Positions 45,310-54,283 are shown, counted from the first letter of the stretch. The stretch: DNA of 64,000 nt from Clostridia bacterium (GCA_017467275.1 JAFTSN010000027.1:1-64000), one strand, 5' to 3'. Notes: generated from the sequence alone by a model not told the origin. Program-made: numbers and translations.

Positions 45310-45495
45310 TTACCAGCTGGACTTCTTAACGCCAGGGATTTCTCCCTTATACGCAAGATTTCTGAAGCAGATACGGCATACGCCGTACTTTCTCAGAACC
45401 GCGTGGGGTCTTCCGCAGATGGAGCATCTCGTGTAGGCTCTCGTGGAATACTTGGGCGTTTTCTGCTGTTTATTAATCATTGACTTCTTTGCCAT
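45310..45495 (-). CDS. rpsN: ribosomal protein S14, zinc-binding form
   Basis: 61 aa. Two Cys-x2-Cys pairs (RCSICGRPH and [13 protein letters not shown]) make the zinc ribbon of the short S14 form typical of Gram-positives. It lies between rplE and rpsH. Confidence 0.98.
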   Translation of the reverse strand: MAKKSMINKQQKTPKYSTRAYTRCSICGRPHAVLRKYGVCRICFRNLAYKGEIPGVKKSSW

Positions 45496-45507
45496 CTTCG
45501 TTTCTCC

Positions 45508-46065
45508 TTACTTCTTGAACGGCATACCGAGCGCTCTCAAAAGCTCTCTTGCCTCTTCATCAGTATTAGCCGTCGTGACGATCGCAACGTCCATACCTCT
45601 GATCTTCTCAACCTGATCATACGTGATTTCGGGGAAGATCAACTGCTCTTTCAAGCCCACGGAATAGTTGCCGCGTCCGTCGAACGCCTTATCGGACACA
45701 CCGCGGAAGTCGCGGAGTCTGGGGAGCGCGATGGAGATGAACTTATCGTAGAAGTTATACATTCTCTCGCCGCGAAGGGTTACCTTAATGCCGACCGTCT
45801 GTCCCTCTCTCACTTTGAAGTTTGCGACCGATTTCTTCGCTTTCGTCAAAATGGGCTTCTGACCGGAAATGAGCTTAATCTCGTTCTCCGTCGTCTGAAT
45901 GGACTTCGCGTTGTCCTTAATGTCACCGAGACCCGTGTTGATGACGATCTTCTCGAGCTTGGGGCATTCCATAACGGACTTATAGCCGAACTTCTTCATG
46001 AGGAAAGGCACGACTTCTTTCTCGTACTTTTCTTTTACTCTGTTTTTATATACTTTTTCTGCCAT
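45508..46065 (-). CDS. rplE: ribosomal protein L5
   Basis: 185 aa. Part of the 5S rRNA complex and contacts P-site t[22 protein letters not shown] near residue 43, [15 protein letters not shown] near 98 and [20 protein letters not shown] near 120 are diagnostic. Normal length and position. Confidence 0.98.
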   Translation of the reverse strand: MAEKVYKNRVKEKYEKEVVPFLMKKFGYKSVMECPKLEKIVINTGLGDIKDNAKSIQTTENEIKLISGQKPILTKAKKSVANFKVREGQTVGIKVTLRGERMYNFYDKFISIALPRLRDFRGVSDKAFDGRGNYSVGLKEQLIFPEITYDQVEKIRGMDVAIVTTANTDEEARELLRALGMPFKK

Positions 46066-46079
46066 GTCGTTCTACCTCG

Positions 46080-46607
46080 TCACTCGTTATCTTCGGGCTT
46101 CGCCGCTTTTTTAGCGGTGGTCTTGCGCGTCGAAGTCTTCTTTGCGGGCTTTTCGGTTGCTTCCTCTACGGGAGCTGCCGTCTCCTCGACGGGTGCCTCT
46201 TCGACGGGTGCTTCCACTTTCTGAACGCGCTTTCTCGTTCTCTTCTTGGGAGCTTCCGTTTCCACAGCCGCTGCCGCCTTGGACTTCTTCACGAATCCCT
46301 GATCGAGAACCGCGCCGCACTTGCCGCACACTCTCGTCTTCTTGCCGTTTTCAACGGCGTGCTTCACTTTGACAGCCTTGCCGCAAGCCGAGCAAACGAC
46401 CATGACGTTAGAAGCGTCGATGGGACCGGGAACCTCGACGATCTTGCTCGTCTCGTTCGCCTTTCTCGCTTTCTCGTGCTTTTTCTGGATGCGGACACCC
46501 TCTACCGTTACCGTATTCGCTTTAGGGGATGTGGCAAGGACTTTTCCCTGTTTGCCTTTATCTTTACCGGCAATAACAAGTACGTTATCATTTACTTTTA
46601 CGTTCAT
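46080..46607 (-). CDS. rplX: ribosomal protein L24 with a long Ala/Glu/Lys C-terminal tail
   Basis: Residues 1-108 are a normal L24: the KOW motif VLVIAGKDKGKQGKVL near residue 8, and a zinc ribbon with CSACGKAVK and CGKCGAVLD. The remaining 67 residues are a low-complexity tail with EAPVEEAPVEETAAPVEEA and KKTSTRKTTAKKAAKPEDNE. They alternate acidic and basic blocks rather like histone H1. The usual length is about 103-110 aa. The tail keeps frame and codon usage, so it is genuine coding sequence. Its function is unknown. Confidence 0.95.
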   Translation of the reverse strand: MNVKVNDNVLVIAGKDKGKQGKVLATSPKANTVTVEGVRIQKKHEKARKANETSKIVEVPGPIDASNVMVVCSACGKAVKVKHAVENGKKTRVCGKCGAVLDQGFVKKSKAAAAVETEAPKKRTRKRVQKVEAPVEEAPVEETAAPVEEATEKPAKKTSTRKTTAKKAAKPEDNE

Positions 46608-46624
46608 TGTTTCGTCCTCCTAAA

Positions 46625-46993
46625 TTACAGTACTTCGGGAGCGAGGGAGATAATTTTCATATAGTCCTTATCTCTCAATTCTCTCGCGATCGGCCCAAAG
46701 ATACGGGTGCCTTTCGGCTGCTTCTGGTTGTCGATAATCACGGCTGCGTTGTCGTCGAACTTGACGAACGTGCCGTCGGCTCTTCTGATACCCTTTGCGC
46801 TTCTGACGATGACTGCTTTCACAACGTCGCCTTTCTTAACCGCGCCGCCAGGGGTTGCCGATTTGACGGACGCGACGATCACGTCGCCGATGTTACCCGT
46901 CTTGCGGAAGGAGCCGCCCAATACTCTGATGCAAAACAGCTCTTTAGCGCCGGAGTTGTCGGCAGCTTTAAGCCTTGTCTGAGGTTGTATCAT
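46625..46993 (-). CDS. rplN: ribosomal protein L14
   Basis: 122 aa. [19 protein letters not shown] at the N-terminus and [20 protein letters not shown] near the C-terminus are diagnostic. Located at the subunit interface. Normal. Confidence 0.98.
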   Translation of the reverse strand: MIQPQTRLKAADNSGAKELFCIRVLGGSFRKTGNIGDVIVASVKSATPGGAVKKGDVVKAVIVRSAKGIRRADGTFVKFDDNAAVIIDNQKQPKGTRIFGPIARELRDKDYMKIISLAPEVL

Positions 46994-47012
46994 TCTCTTC
47001 GTCCTCCTTCAA

Positions 47013-47267
47013 TTACTTCGCCTTCTCGACGATCTCGGCAACGCGCCAATTCTTGTCCTTGCTGAGCTTTCTCGTCTCAACGATACGGACCTTGTCGCCT
47101 ACGCCGCACTCATTCGTCTCGTCGTGCGCTTTGTACTTTTTACTCTTCGTGATGGTCTTTTTGTAAAGGGGGTGCTTGCTCTTATCCGTGACCTCGACGA
47201 CAACCGTCTTATCCATTTTGTCGGAAACGACAAGCCCGATTCTTTCTTTTCTCAAATTTCTTTCCAT
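47013..47267 (-). CDS. rpsQ: ribosomal protein S17
   Basis: 84 aa OB-fold protein. [20 protein letters not shown] near the start and [20 protein letters not shown] near the end are diagnostic. Normal position between rpmC and rplN. Confidence 0.98.
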   Translation of the reverse strand: MERNLRKERIGLVVSDKMDKTVVVEVTDKSKHPLYKKTITKSKKYKAHDETNECGVGDKVRIVETRKLSKDKNWRVAEIVEKAK

Positions 47268-47285
47268 TTTTCTTTACCTCCCCGA

Positions 47286-47480
47286 TTACGCCTTGAGCTC
47301 TCTCGCACGGATCTCCGTGTTCACACGCGCGATGTCTCTCTTGCAGGTTCTGATAGCAACGGGGTTCTCAAGCTGCCCCGACGCCAAACGGAAACGGAGG
47401 TTGAAAAGCTCGCTCTTGAGCTCCGCAAGCTTCGCGGTAAGTTCCGCATCGGTTAATTCTCTGACTTCTTTCGCTTTCAT
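47286..47480 (-). CDS. rpmC: ribosomal protein L29
   Basis: 64 aa helical hairpin at the exit tunnel, where trigger factor and SRP dock. [20 protein letters not shown] is diagnostic. Its ATG overlaps the rplP stop codon by one base. Confidence 0.98.
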   Translation of the reverse strand: MKAKEVRELTDAELTAKLAELKSELFNLRFRLASGQLENPVAIRTCKRDIARVNTEIRARELKA

Positions 47481-47929
47481 TACTCTTCACCGCCTTCCGC
47501 CTGCGCGACTTCCGCCACAGCCGTTTCTTTCTTGACGAATTTGCATTTAACGGGGAGCTTGTGAGCCGCAAGACGCATAGCTTCTCTTGCAACGTCCTCC
47601 GCAACGCCCGCCATTTCAAACATTACTCTGCCGGGTTTGACAACCGCTACCCAGTACTCGACGGAACCTTTACCGGAACCCATACGGGTCTCGGCGGGCT
47701 TCTTCGTGATGGGCTTGTGAGGGAAAATGTCGATCCAAACCTTACCGCCACGCTTAATGAATCTCGTCATTGCGATACGGGCAGCCTCGATCTGGTTGGA
47801 TTTGATCCAGCCGCATTCCTCCGACACGAGACCGTATTCGCCGTAAGCGATCACGTTACCCTTCTGTGCCGTTCCGCGCACTCTACCTTTGTGCTGTCTT
47901 CTTCTTTTAACTCTCTTCGGGATTAACAT
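47480..47929 (-). CDS. rplP: ribosomal protein L16
   Basis: 149 aa. [19 protein letters not shown] at the start and [20 protein letters not shown] near residue 75 are diagnostic. It organises the A-site tRNA elbow. Overlaps rpmC by one base and adjoins rpsC. Confidence 0.98.
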   Translation of the reverse strand: MLIPKRVKRRRQHKGRVRGTAQKGNVIAYGEYGLVSEECGWIKSNQIEAARIAMTRFIKRGGKVWIDIFPHKPITKKPAETRMGSGKGSVEYWVAVVKPGRVMFEMAGVAEDVAREAMRLAAHKLPVKCKFVKKETAVAEVAQAEGGEE

Positions 47930-48601
47930 TTACTGCTCTCCTCCTTCTGCGTTCGCAGGCTTCTTCGTGCTCTTGAGCACTTCGCCCTTATAGATCCAGC
48001 ACTTCACGCCGATCATACCGAACGTCGTGTGTGCTTCCGCGAAACCGTAGTCGATGTCCGCGCGGAGGGTCTGAAGGGGAATGGAGCCCTCGTGATAGTG
48101 CTCGCTTCTCGCGATTTCAGCGCCGTCGAGACGGCCGCTGACCATCATCTTGATACCCTTGCAGCCCGCGCGCATGGATCTGCCGATCGCCTGCTTCATG
48201 CAGCGACGGAAAGACATACGCTTTTCGAGCTGAGCTGCAACGCTTTCCGCAACAAGCTGCGCGTCGCAGTCGGGCTTTCTCACTTCCGTGATGTTGATGC
48301 TCACCGCTTTGCCGCCCGTGAGCTTCGTAAGGTCTTTTTTAATCGTTTCCACTTCCGCGCCTGCCTTACCGATAATAACGCCGGGGCGAGCCGTGTAAAC
48401 CGTGACGACGATTCTCGTCGCCGCTCTCTCGATCAGGATTTTGCTGATCGCTGCCGCATAGTACTTCTTCTTAAGGAAGGTGCGGATCACGTTGTCCTCT
48501 TTCAAGAACTTGGAGAATTCTTTTTTATCCGCATACCACTGCGTGTTCCAGCCGTTGATAACGCCTACTCTTAAACCGTGAGGATTAACTTTCTGTCCCA
48601 T
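47930..48601 (-). CDS. rpsC: ribosomal protein S3
   Basis: 223 aa from [15 protein letters not shown] at 48601. The frame runs 132 bases further upstream, but that part overlaps the rplV coding end and is not S3-like. The KH domain contains [18 protein letters not shown] near residue 75. The C-terminal domain has [20 protein letters not shown] near 130. The ATG shares one base with the rplV stop, so the two are coupled. Confidence 0.98.
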   Translation of the reverse strand: MGQKVNPHGLRVGVINGWNTQWYADKKEFSKFLKEDNVIRTFLKKKYYAAAISKILIERAATRIVVTVYTARPGVIIGKAGAEVETIKKDLTKLTGGKAVSINITEVRKPDCDAQLVAESVAAQLEKRMSFRRCMKQAIGRSMRAGCKGIKMMVSGRLDGAEIARSEHYHEGSIPLQTLRADIDYGFAEAHTTFGMIGVKCWIYKGEVLKSTKKPANAEGGEQ

Positions 48602-49002
48602 TATAATTCTCCTTCCAACTTTTTGACATCCAGAATAACCGTGATATGGCTCGTTCTCTTGAGGATTGCATGACCTCTGCCTTTGGAGACAGGCTGCATT
48701 CTCTTGAGCATCTGACCGCCGTCGGCGTAGCATTCCGCCACGTAGAGGTCGGCTTTGTCCATACCCTTGTTATGCTCTGCGTTCGCCGCCGCGGACATAA
48801 GAACTTTCTTAATCGCAAGCGCGCTGCCGTTGGTGCTGTAATCGAGGATCGCTTTCGCTTCTCTATAGCTCTTCCCGCGGATCAGGGCGAGAACCGTTCT
48901 CACCTTGTAAGGGGAAACTCTGACGTATTTAGCGACTGCGTAAGGGCGCTTTTCTCTGTTCGCTTCAACCCTTTCCGTCTTCTTTTTCATATTCGTTGCC
49001 AT
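48601..49002 (-). CDS. rplV: ribosomal protein L22
   Basis: 133 aa. [20 protein letters not shown] near residue 24 and the beta-hairpin loop region [20 protein letters not shown] near 105, which lines the exit tunnel, are diagnostic. Normal. Confidence 0.98.
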   Translation of the reverse strand: MATNMKKKTERVEANREKRPYAVAKYVRVSPYKVRTVLALIRGKSYREAKAILDYSTNGSALAIKKVLMSAAANAEHNKGMDKADLYVAECYADGGQMLKRMQPVSKGRGHAILKRTSHITVILDVKKLEGEL

Positions 49003-49015
49003 TTTTTATTTCTCC

Positions 49016-49294
49016 TTATCTGCCGGGGCTCGTGGTTTTTGCTGCGTGACCGTGGAAGGTTCTCGTGGGAGCAAACTCGCCGAGCTTGCAACCGATCATG
49101 TCCTCCGTGATATATACGGGCACGTGCTTACGGCCGTCGTAAACTGCAATCGTGTGACCCACCATATCGGGGAAAATCGTAGACGCTCTCGACCAGGTTT
49201 TGAGGACTTTCTTTTCATTCGTCTCGTTCATCGCCTGAATGCGTTGCAAGAGCTTTGCTTCGACATAAGGTCCTTTTTTAACGCTTCTTGACAT
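49016..49294 (-). CDS. rpsS: ribosomal protein S19
   Basis: 92 aa. [19 protein letters not shown] and the C-terminal [20 protein letters not shown] are diagnostic. Head of the small subunit, pairs with S13. Normal. Confidence 0.98.
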   Translation of the reverse strand: MSRSVKKGPYVEAKLLQRIQAMNETNEKKVLKTWSRASTIFPDMVGHTIAVYDGRKHVPVYITEDMIGCKLGEFAPTRTFHGHAAKTTSPGR

Positions 49295-49311
49295 TTTTCT
49301 ATTCCCTCCGA

Positions 49312-50139
49312 TTAGTTGATTCTCTTAATAATGAACTTGTTGCTCTGGTTCTTCTTCTTTCTCGTCTTGTAACCGAGAGCAGGCTTGCCCCAAGGGGTCA
49401 TAGGGCCGGCATGACCGACGGGCGCCTTACCTTCACCACCGCCGTGAGGGTGGTCGACAGGGTTCATGACCGCACCGCGGACCTCAGGTCTCTGACCGAG
49501 GTATCTTGCCTTACCCGCTTTACCCAAAGACACGATCTCGTGATCCACGTTACCGACCTGACCGATCGTTGCGCGGCACTTTGCAAGGACGTATCTCATT
49601 TCGCCGCTGGGCATACGGAGCGTCGCATATTTGCCTTCCATAGCCATGATCTGCGCCGCGTTACCCGCGCTTCTCGCGATCTGACCGCCTTTACCGGGCG
49701 TGAGCTCCACGTTGTGTACCATCGTACCGACGGGAATGTTCTCCAAAGGAAGGGCGTTACCAACCTTGATATCCGCATTCGCGCCGCTCATGATCTTGTC
49801 GCCGACGTTAAGACCGACGGGCGCAAGGATATACGTCTTGACGCCGTCCGCATACACGACGAGCGCAATGTTCGCGCTTCTGTTGGGGTCATACTGAATA
49901 CTCTTGACCGTTGCGGGAATATCGTCCTTAATTCTCTTAAAATCGATGATACGGTACTTCGTGCGGTTACCGCCGCCGATGTGACGCGTCGTGATCTTAC
50001 CCTGATTGTTTCTGCCGCCCGACTTGCGTTGGTCGTGCATCAGGGATTTTTCGGGCTTATCCCCCGTCAATTCGTCATACGCGGAAACCGTTACGAAACG
50101 GCGAGCCGCGGACGTGGGTTTATACGTTTTGATAGCCAT
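49312..50139 (-). CDS. rplB: ribosomal protein L2
   Basis: 275 aa. The peptidyl-transferase-proximal loop [20 protein letters not shown] near residue 222 is intact, including the conserved His. [20 protein letters not shown] near 43 is typical. Normal. Confidence 0.98.
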   Translation of the reverse strand: MAIKTYKPTSAARRFVTVSAYDELTGDKPEKSLMHDQRKSGGRNNQGKITTRHIGGGNRTKYRIIDFKRIKDDIPATVKSIQYDPNRSANIALVVYADGVKTYILAPVGLNVGDKIMSGANADIKVGNALPLENIPVGTMVHNVELTPGKGGQIARSAGNAAQIMAMEGKYATLRMPSGEMRYVLAKCRATIGQVGNVDHEIVSLGKAGKARYLGQRPEVRGAVMNPVDHPHGGGEGKAPVGHAGPMTPWGKPALGYKTRKKKNQSNKFIIKRIN

Positions 50140-50157
50140 TTTCTGTTCCTCCTCCGA

Positions 50158-50448
50158 TTATACCAAAGAGTTGAAGAATTCGATGGGCTTGCTGTCCTCT
50201 TTCAAGGTGACGATCGCTTTCTTGCGGTCGGGAGTATAGCCCTCGTTTCTGCCCATTCTCTTGAGCTTGCCTCTGCAGGAAACCGTGTTTACGCTTGCAA
50301 CCTTGACGCCGAACAGCTTCTCGACTGCAACCTTGATTTCCGTCTTATTTGCGTCCGTCTTCACGTAGAACGCATATCTCTTGGACGCGATCCCGTCGTA
50401 ACCCTTTTCGGTGAGGACGGGTTTAATGATGATGTCTTCAGCAAACAT
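50158..50448 (-). CDS. rplW: ribosomal protein L23
   Basis: 96 aa. DIIIKPVLTEKGYDGIASKR near the start and VEKLFGVKVASVNTVSCRGK are diagnostic. Exit-tunnel docking site for trigger factor. One-base overlap with rplD. Confidence 0.98.
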   Translation of the reverse strand: MFAEDIIIKPVLTEKGYDGIASKRYAFYVKTDANKTEIKVAVEKLFGVKVASVNTVSCRGKLKRMGRNEGYTPDRKKAIVTLKEDSKPIEFFNSLV

Positions 50449-51071
50449 TACGCGTAAACCTCCTGGAATTTCTCCACTGCCGCTTTGGTCATAACGACCT
50501 TCGCGTTTACAACCACTTCGTAGGTGCTGAGCTGAGCAAGAGGCAACGTGTTGAGCTTGGGCAGGTTCGCCGCCGCGCGAATCACGTTCACGTCGTCGTT
50601 ATCCATAACGACGAGCGCCGTCTTGTTAAGACCCAGAGCCTTCTGGAAAGCAGCCATTTCTTTCGTCTTGGGAGCGCTCACCTTGAGCTCGTCGACAACG
50701 ATAAATTCGCCGTCGGCAACCTTCTTGGAAAGTGCGGACAGGAGAGCCGCAGTCTTCGCCTTCGCGTTCATCTTCTTCGAGAAGTCGCGGGACTTGGGTG
50801 CGAACACAATGCCGCCCTTAATCCACTGCGGTGCGCGAATGGAACCCTGACGGGCACGACCCGTGCCTTTCTGTCTCCAAGGCTTGATGCCGCCGCCTCT
50901 CACTTCCGAACGGGTGAGGGTGGACTTCGTTCCTTGTCTTTCGTTTGCAAGACGGGTCACGACTGCCTGATGAATCAAAGCTTCTTTGTACTCGACGCCG
51001 AACACGCTGTCGGCAAGTTCCATCGTTCCGACTTCCGCGCCCTGCATATTATATACTTTAATACCGGTCAT
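50448..51071 (-). CDS. rplD: ribosomal protein L4
   Basis: 207 aa. The tunnel loop GGGIKPWRQKGTGRARQGS near residue 60 is conserved. The C-terminal domain has NVIRAAANLPKLNTLP near 165. In other bacteria L4 autoregulates this operon. Normal. Confidence 0.98.
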   Translation of the reverse strand: MTGIKVYNMQGAEVGTMELADSVFGVEYKEALIHQAVVTRLANERQGTKSTLTRSEVRGGGIKPWRQKGTGRARQGSIRAPQWIKGGIVFAPKSRDFSKKMNAKAKTAALLSALSKKVADGEFIVVDELKVSAPKTKEMAAFQKALGLNKTALVVMDNDDVNVIRAAANLPKLNTLPLAQLSTYEVVVNAKVVMTKAAVEKFQEVYA

Positions 51072-51083
51072 GTCTCTTTCTCC

Positions 51084-51719
51084 TTATTTGCTCTTAACGC
51101 TGTCCGAAACCGTGACGATGCTGCCCTTAGGTCCGGGAATAGCGCCCTTGATGAGAAGCACGTTTCTCTCAACGTCCACTTTCACCACTTCGAGGTTCTG
51201 GATCGTCACGTTCTCCACACCGTACTGACCAGCGAGGTGCTTATGCTTGAACACTCTCGAGGGATCACTGATGGAGCCCATGGAACCCGGTTCTCTGTGG
51301 ACAGGGCCCACACCGTGGGTCTCCTTGAGTCTGTGCTGATTCCATCTCTTGATAACGCCCGTGAAGCCGTGACCTTTCGTCACGCCCGACACGTCGACCT
51401 TCTCGCCTGCCGCGAACACGTCCGCTTTCAGCTCGGTTCCGACCGTGTAGGTCTCTGCGTTTGCCACTCTGATTTCCTTGAGGACCTTGTGGGGCTTCAC
51501 ACCCGCTTTCTTGAACTGACCGAGCTCAGGCTTCGTGAGCGCCTTTTCGCTCGTCTCGATAAAGCCGAGCTTGAGCGCCGCATAGCCGTCGCTTTCCACC
51601 GTCTTTACCTGCACGACAGGACAAGGACCTGCTTCCACTACCGTGACGGGGATCACTTTCCCGTCCGCTGCAAACAGTTGGGTCATACCAACCTTGCGTC
51701 CGATGATTGCTTTATTCAT
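51084..51719 (-). CDS. rplC: ribosomal protein L3
   Basis: 211 aa. IIGRKVGMTQLFAADGKVIP at the start and KGHGFTGVIKRWNQHRLKET near residue 115 are diagnostic. Early 23S assembly protein. Separated by 81 bases from rpsJ. Confidence 0.98.
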   Translation of the reverse strand: MNKAIIGRKVGMTQLFAADGKVIPVTVVEAGPCPVVQVKTVESDGYAALKLGFIETSEKALTKPELGQFKKAGVKPHKVLKEIRVANAETYTVGTELKADVFAAGEKVDVSGVTKGHGFTGVIKRWNQHRLKETHGVGPVHREPGSMGSISDPSRVFKHKHLAGQYGVENVTIQNLEVVKVDVERNVLLIKGAIPGPKGSIVTVSDSVKSK

Positions 51720-51800
51720 TGATAAAGTTCACTCCTTAAAAATTTTTCTATATTGCGAATACCTTTTGAAAAGTATTTCAACAGCGGTTTTGTTTGTTGC

Positions 51801-52100
51801 TTACAGCTTGATCTTGATATCAACGCCCGCAGGGAGGTGAATCGTGTCGAGAAGCTTCGCGTTGGGCGAATAGATATCGATGATTCTCTTATACGTGCGA
51901 AGCTCAAACTGCTCGCGGGAATCCTTATACTTGTGCGGGGAACGGAGGATCGTGACGATCTCTCTTTCCGTGGGAAGAGGAATGGGCCCGGAGATCTTCG
52001 CTCCGCTCTTTTTCATCGTTTCCACGATGCGGGAAGCCGCTTCGTCCACGAGCTCGTGCTCGTATGCCGCCAACTTGATTCTGATTTTCTGAACTGCCAT
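51801..52100 (-). CDS. rpsJ: ribosomal protein S10
   Basis: 99 aa. [18 protein letters not shown] near the start and [20 protein letters not shown] near residue 53 are diagnostic. Also serves as NusE in antitermination. It is the first gene of the S10-spc run; no tufA or fusA precedes it in this window. Confidence 0.98.
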   Translation of the reverse strand: MAVQKIRIKLAAYEHELVDEAASRIVETMKKSGAKISGPIPLPTEREIVTILRSPHKYKDSREQFELRTYKRIIDIYSPNAKLLDTIHLPAGVDIKIKL

Positions 52101-52357
52101 TTTTGTTTCTCCTTTTGCTGTTTATACTAACATTTTATTTCGCTGTGTCAACCTATCCGTGTGTATCGGGGTTTTGCCCAAAATAAAAACACTCTTTTTT
52201 AAAGCCGAGCGTTTCTTTCACGCAAAGCCTCGGTTAGTCGCAGGAATCGAGTTCCCACTTTTGTCAACGGAAATTATCTGCCGAAGCGGCTTTCAAGCTT
52301 CGGATTTGCAGTAACTTCCCGCATCAACCCATACGCACGCAATTACGCAGCCTAAAT
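52101..52357 (-). promoter_or_regulatory. S10 operon leader
   Basis: About 250 nt of leader. Two hairpins are visible: CCGAAGC/GCTTCGG (52303 to 52281) and CCGAG...CTCGG (52233 to 52205). Neither has a U-run. A second weaker promoter (TTGACA near 52146-52151 and TAGTAT about 16 bases on) lies just before rpsJ. In other bacteria L4 binds S10 leaders, but I do not recognise a specific L4 site here. Confidence 0.5.
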
Positions 52358-52386
52358 ATCATACCAAATAGTCAAGCCCCTGTCAA
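52358..52386 (-). promoter_or_regulatory. main promoter of the S10-spc ribosomal operon
   Basis: On the minus strand, TTGACA (52381-52386) and TATGAT (52358-52363) have a 17-base spacer. A second TTGAC element lies inside the spacer. Confidence 0.85.
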
Positions 52387-52660
52387 GCGTTTGAACGCAT
52401 TTTTTAGAAAAATTTTGAAAAAATTTAAAAAATGGGCATATTTTCCCCTTTTTCGGCATATCGCCCCTCCTTTATTGCCCAATTGCAGAACTTTTATACT
52501 TCAACTCACAACCTTTTATATTTATAATGTGCGCGCATATTACGCGCGCGCACGCGCGAGGATAATTTACCGCGCGCCTTCCTTTTTAAAATTCGATCCG
52601 TTTATCCTACCGCGCTCTCGGGAAAAATGACAGAGGCGAACGTTGCAAGCTTCAACGCAA
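52387..52660. other. non-coding gap with an alternating CG tract
   Basis: No gene is supported on either strand. The left half is very AT-rich. Bases 52528-52558 are almost perfectly alternating pyrimidine-purine (GCGCGC...CGCGCGCG), with a small GCGCGC hairpin potential. Such sequence can adopt Z-DNA under supercoiling. It lies between the divergently bounded ends of two minus-strand units. Confidence 0.5.
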
Positions 52661-52688
52661 AAAGAAAAAGGCGCGTCGCAAGACGCGT
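52661..52688 (-). terminator. intrinsic terminator of the PH-domain gene
   Basis: The transcript folds GCGTC/GACGC (with flanking C-G) around UUGC within 52688-52672. CUUUUUCUUUUU follows. It lies about 35 bases past the stop codon. Confidence 0.8.
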
Positions 52689-52722
52689 CTTCCTCTTCGT
52701 TATTTCTGCGGAGTTGCTATTT

Positions 52723-53301
52723 TTAGTCCTTCTTACCTGCCGCCATGGCAATCGCGATCTGTTGAGCCTGCTCTTTTCTAGCCTCTTCAGCGTGGAGCTC
52801 GATCGCTTCGTTCACTTTGTTCTTGAATTCTGCCGCATTCGCGATAGCCGTGATCTCTTTCGCATCGCCGCCGCCGCCCTTTACGGAAACCGTGTAGTAG
52901 TGGAAAAGGTTGCCGAACACGCTGCCCTTGTAGGAAACGTTATCAACCTTGTCGATATGGAAATCGATCGTGTCGACCTTAAGTACACCCACTTTACCGA
53001 TAACGCGCTTGTTGGTTACCGCAAGATGCGTGGTCATGTTCTTCAAGACTCTGATCAAAAGAGGCAACACGCCGATCACGAGGCACACACCGTAAATGAT
53101 CGCGATGATCTTTGCGCTATCAGCATCTGCCTTGCCGCCCGTTGCTTCCTTCGTGTCGCCGAGGAGCTTTCCAAAGTATACCATTACCACAACCATTATG
53201 ACAAACCAAAGTGCAGTGGGGATCAAAGTCAACCAGCTGATTTTAGCTTTCATAACGATTTTCTCGTTTTTGCCTAAATTGTTTTCAACATAATTAGCCA
53301 T
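52723..53301 (-). CDS. membrane protein with bacterial PH domain (YdbS/YdbT-like)
   Basis: 192 aa from the ATG at 53301, which has CGGAGG upstream. The frame runs 87 bases further, but that stretch crosses the promoter. After a short cytosolic N-terminus there are two membrane spans (about residues 25-45 and 65-85). A bacterial PH-2 domain follows: THLAVTNKRVIGKVGVLKVD, then IDKVDNVSYKGSVFGNLFHY. The C-terminus is helical and charged. PH-2 proteins are membrane-tethered and of poorly known role. The promoter carries a G8 tract that could vary its spacing. Monocistronic. Confidence 0.85.
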   Translation of the reverse strand: MANYVENNLGKNEKIVMKAKISWLTLIPTALWFVIMVVVMVYFGKLLGDTKEATGGKADADSAKIIAIIYGVCLVIGVLPLLIRVLKNMTTHLAVTNKRVIGKVGVLKVDTIDFHIDKVDNVSYKGSVFGNLFHYYTVSVKGGGGDAKEITAIANAAEFKNKVNEAIELHAEEARKEQAQQIAIAMAAGKKD

Positions 53302-53358
53302 AAAATAACCTCCGATAATTTTAATCGCATAGCCGCAGAATTTACGCTCACACAAATG

Positions 53359-53388
53359 ATTATAGCCCCCCCCTCGGCGATTTGTCAA
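53359..53388 (-). promoter_or_regulatory. promoter with a homopolymeric G8 tract in the spacer
   Basis: On the minus strand, TTGACA (53383-53388) and TATAAT (53359-53364) are separated by 18 bases, of which eight in a row (53366-53373) are G. Slipped-strand loss of one G would give the optimal 17. This is the arrangement of phase-variable promoters known in other bacteria. Confidence 0.8.
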
Positions 53389-53420
53389 GCGTTTTAAAGC
53401 TAATTTTTTAAATAATTTTT

Positions 53421-53500
53421 TATTTTTATCACAAAGGCATAATAATTATTATTTATTTTATCACAAAGGCATAATAATTATTATTTATTTTATCACAAAA
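53421..53500. repeat. 32-bp direct tandem repeat, about 2.3 copies
   Basis: The unit beginning ATCACAAAGGCATAATAATT starts at 53428 and again at 53460 exactly 32 bases later. A third partial copy (ATCACAAA) starts at 53492. The unit is AT-rich with a short AATAATTATT dyad. It lies between the G8 promoter and the terminator of the DUF1858 gene, and no gene crosses it. Confidence 0.85.
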
Positions 53501-53504
53501 CGTA

Positions 53505-53533
53505 AAAAAAACAAGCGCGGGAAAAACCCGCGC
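53505..53533 (-). terminator. intrinsic terminator of the DUF1858 gene
   Basis: GCGCGGG and CCCGCGC pair around a five-base loop (53515-53533). On the minus strand TTGTTTTTTTT follows. It lies about 20 bases past the stop. Confidence 0.88.
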
Positions 53534-53551
53534 CGTCTTTTTAATTTTTTC

Positions 53552-53752
53552 TCAGTCCTCCAAGCCCTCGTTGAGCTTTTCAAGCAGAGTATCCAGATCT
53601 TCGCCGTGAACGGCAACCGCCTGTGCAACCGTTTCGCCGTGCGCGAGCGCGCAACCGAAGCAGTGCATACCCGCCGCCATGAGACTTTCGGGGGCATTGG
53701 GATTAATTTCCAAGCAATCGGCAATCAAAGTATCCGCCGTGATTTTAGCCAT
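53552..53752 (-). CDS. DUF1858-family small protein (putative redox disulfide domain)
   Basis: 66 aa. The motif MHCFGCALAHGETVAQAVAV near residue 29 contains the Cys-x2-Cys pair of the DUF1858 / hybrid-cluster-associated family. ITADTLIADCLEINPNAPE is the usual start. These small proteins are found in anaerobes, often near hybrid-cluster or molybdenum proteins. Here it is alone between two terminators. GGAGGT precedes the ATG. A moderate promoter (TTGTAT-17-TAAAAT) lies just upstream. A thiol-redox role is presumed from the family only. Confidence 0.88.
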   Translation of the reverse strand: MAKITADTLIADCLEINPNAPESLMAAGMHCFGCALAHGETVAQAVAVHGEDLDTLLEKLNEGLED

Positions 53753-53907
53753 TTTTCAGACCTCCTTTTTCTTTTTTTTATTATTTTATCACATTTCTTC
53801 AAAAAATACAAGACTTCGACGGTGCTTTTTCGGGATTTTTTTAAAAATCAGAAGATTTTCCGTCGGCACAAAATTTTATTTTTTCTCAAAACAGGCATTA
53901 AAAACAG

Positions 53908-53936
53908 TTGACAAATGCTTAAAAAAGGTCTATACT
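53908..53936 (+). promoter_or_regulatory. promoter for the tRNA-Arg transcript
   Basis: TTGACA (53908-53913), a 17-base spacer and TATACT (53931-53936) on the plus strand. Transcription from about 53943 would cross the truncated tRNA copy and then the intact tRNA. Bases 53753-53907 hold only the DUF1858 upstream region. Confidence 0.82.
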
Positions 53937-53999
53937 GTTTTAGCATGTTGAGGGAAACGTGAGCGCAAGCTCCGTAGTCCAAAAGCAAAAAGCGCATTT

Positions 54000-54026
54000 G
54001 CATCCATAGCTCAATTGGATAGAGCG
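54000..54026 (+). pseudogene. truncated 5' half of tRNA-Arg
   Basis: These 27 bases are identical to the first 27 of the intact tRNA-Arg at 54170, and four preceding bases match too. After 54026 the sequence diverges with no anticodon arm or T-arm. A second short match (TCTACGGAACCG, the anticodon-arm sequence) occurs near 54143-54154. The copy lies exactly 170 bases upstream of the intact gene. It looks like a partial duplication or a scar of insertion and excision at the tRNA. Confidence 0.75.
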
Positions 54027-54169
54027 GTGAGCTGCCCGTTAAGAAAAGCATTGACAATGCTTTTTAGGGGCGAAGTGAGTGAGGACACCTCCCGTCCGAA
54101 CGATGACCGAGGGCAAAGGTCACCTTGCTTTGCCCGAGAAAGTCTACGGAACCGCGTAATTTTATCTTT

Positions 54170-54246
<77 letters not shown>

Positions 54247-54283
54247 GCAAACAGCACCCTTTTTCGGGGTGCTGTTTTGCTAT
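54247..54283 (+). terminator. terminator after tRNA-Arg
   Basis: ACAGCACCC pairs with GGGTGCTGT around a T/C-rich loop (within 54251-54276). TTTTGC follows. It begins immediately after the CCA end. Confidence 0.8.

Noticed and set aside
48602..48733. Longer N-terminus for rpsC starting at 48733
   Set aside because: It overlaps the end of rplV in another frame, and the extra 44 residues are not S3-like. MGQKVNPHG is the universal S3 start.
52205..52233. Terminator in the S10 leader
   Set aside because: The hairpin is followed by A-rich, not U-rich, sequence in the direction of transcription.
53421..53500. CRISPR array at the 32-bp repeats
   Set aside because: The copies are directly tandem with no spacers, AT-rich, and no cas genes are present.
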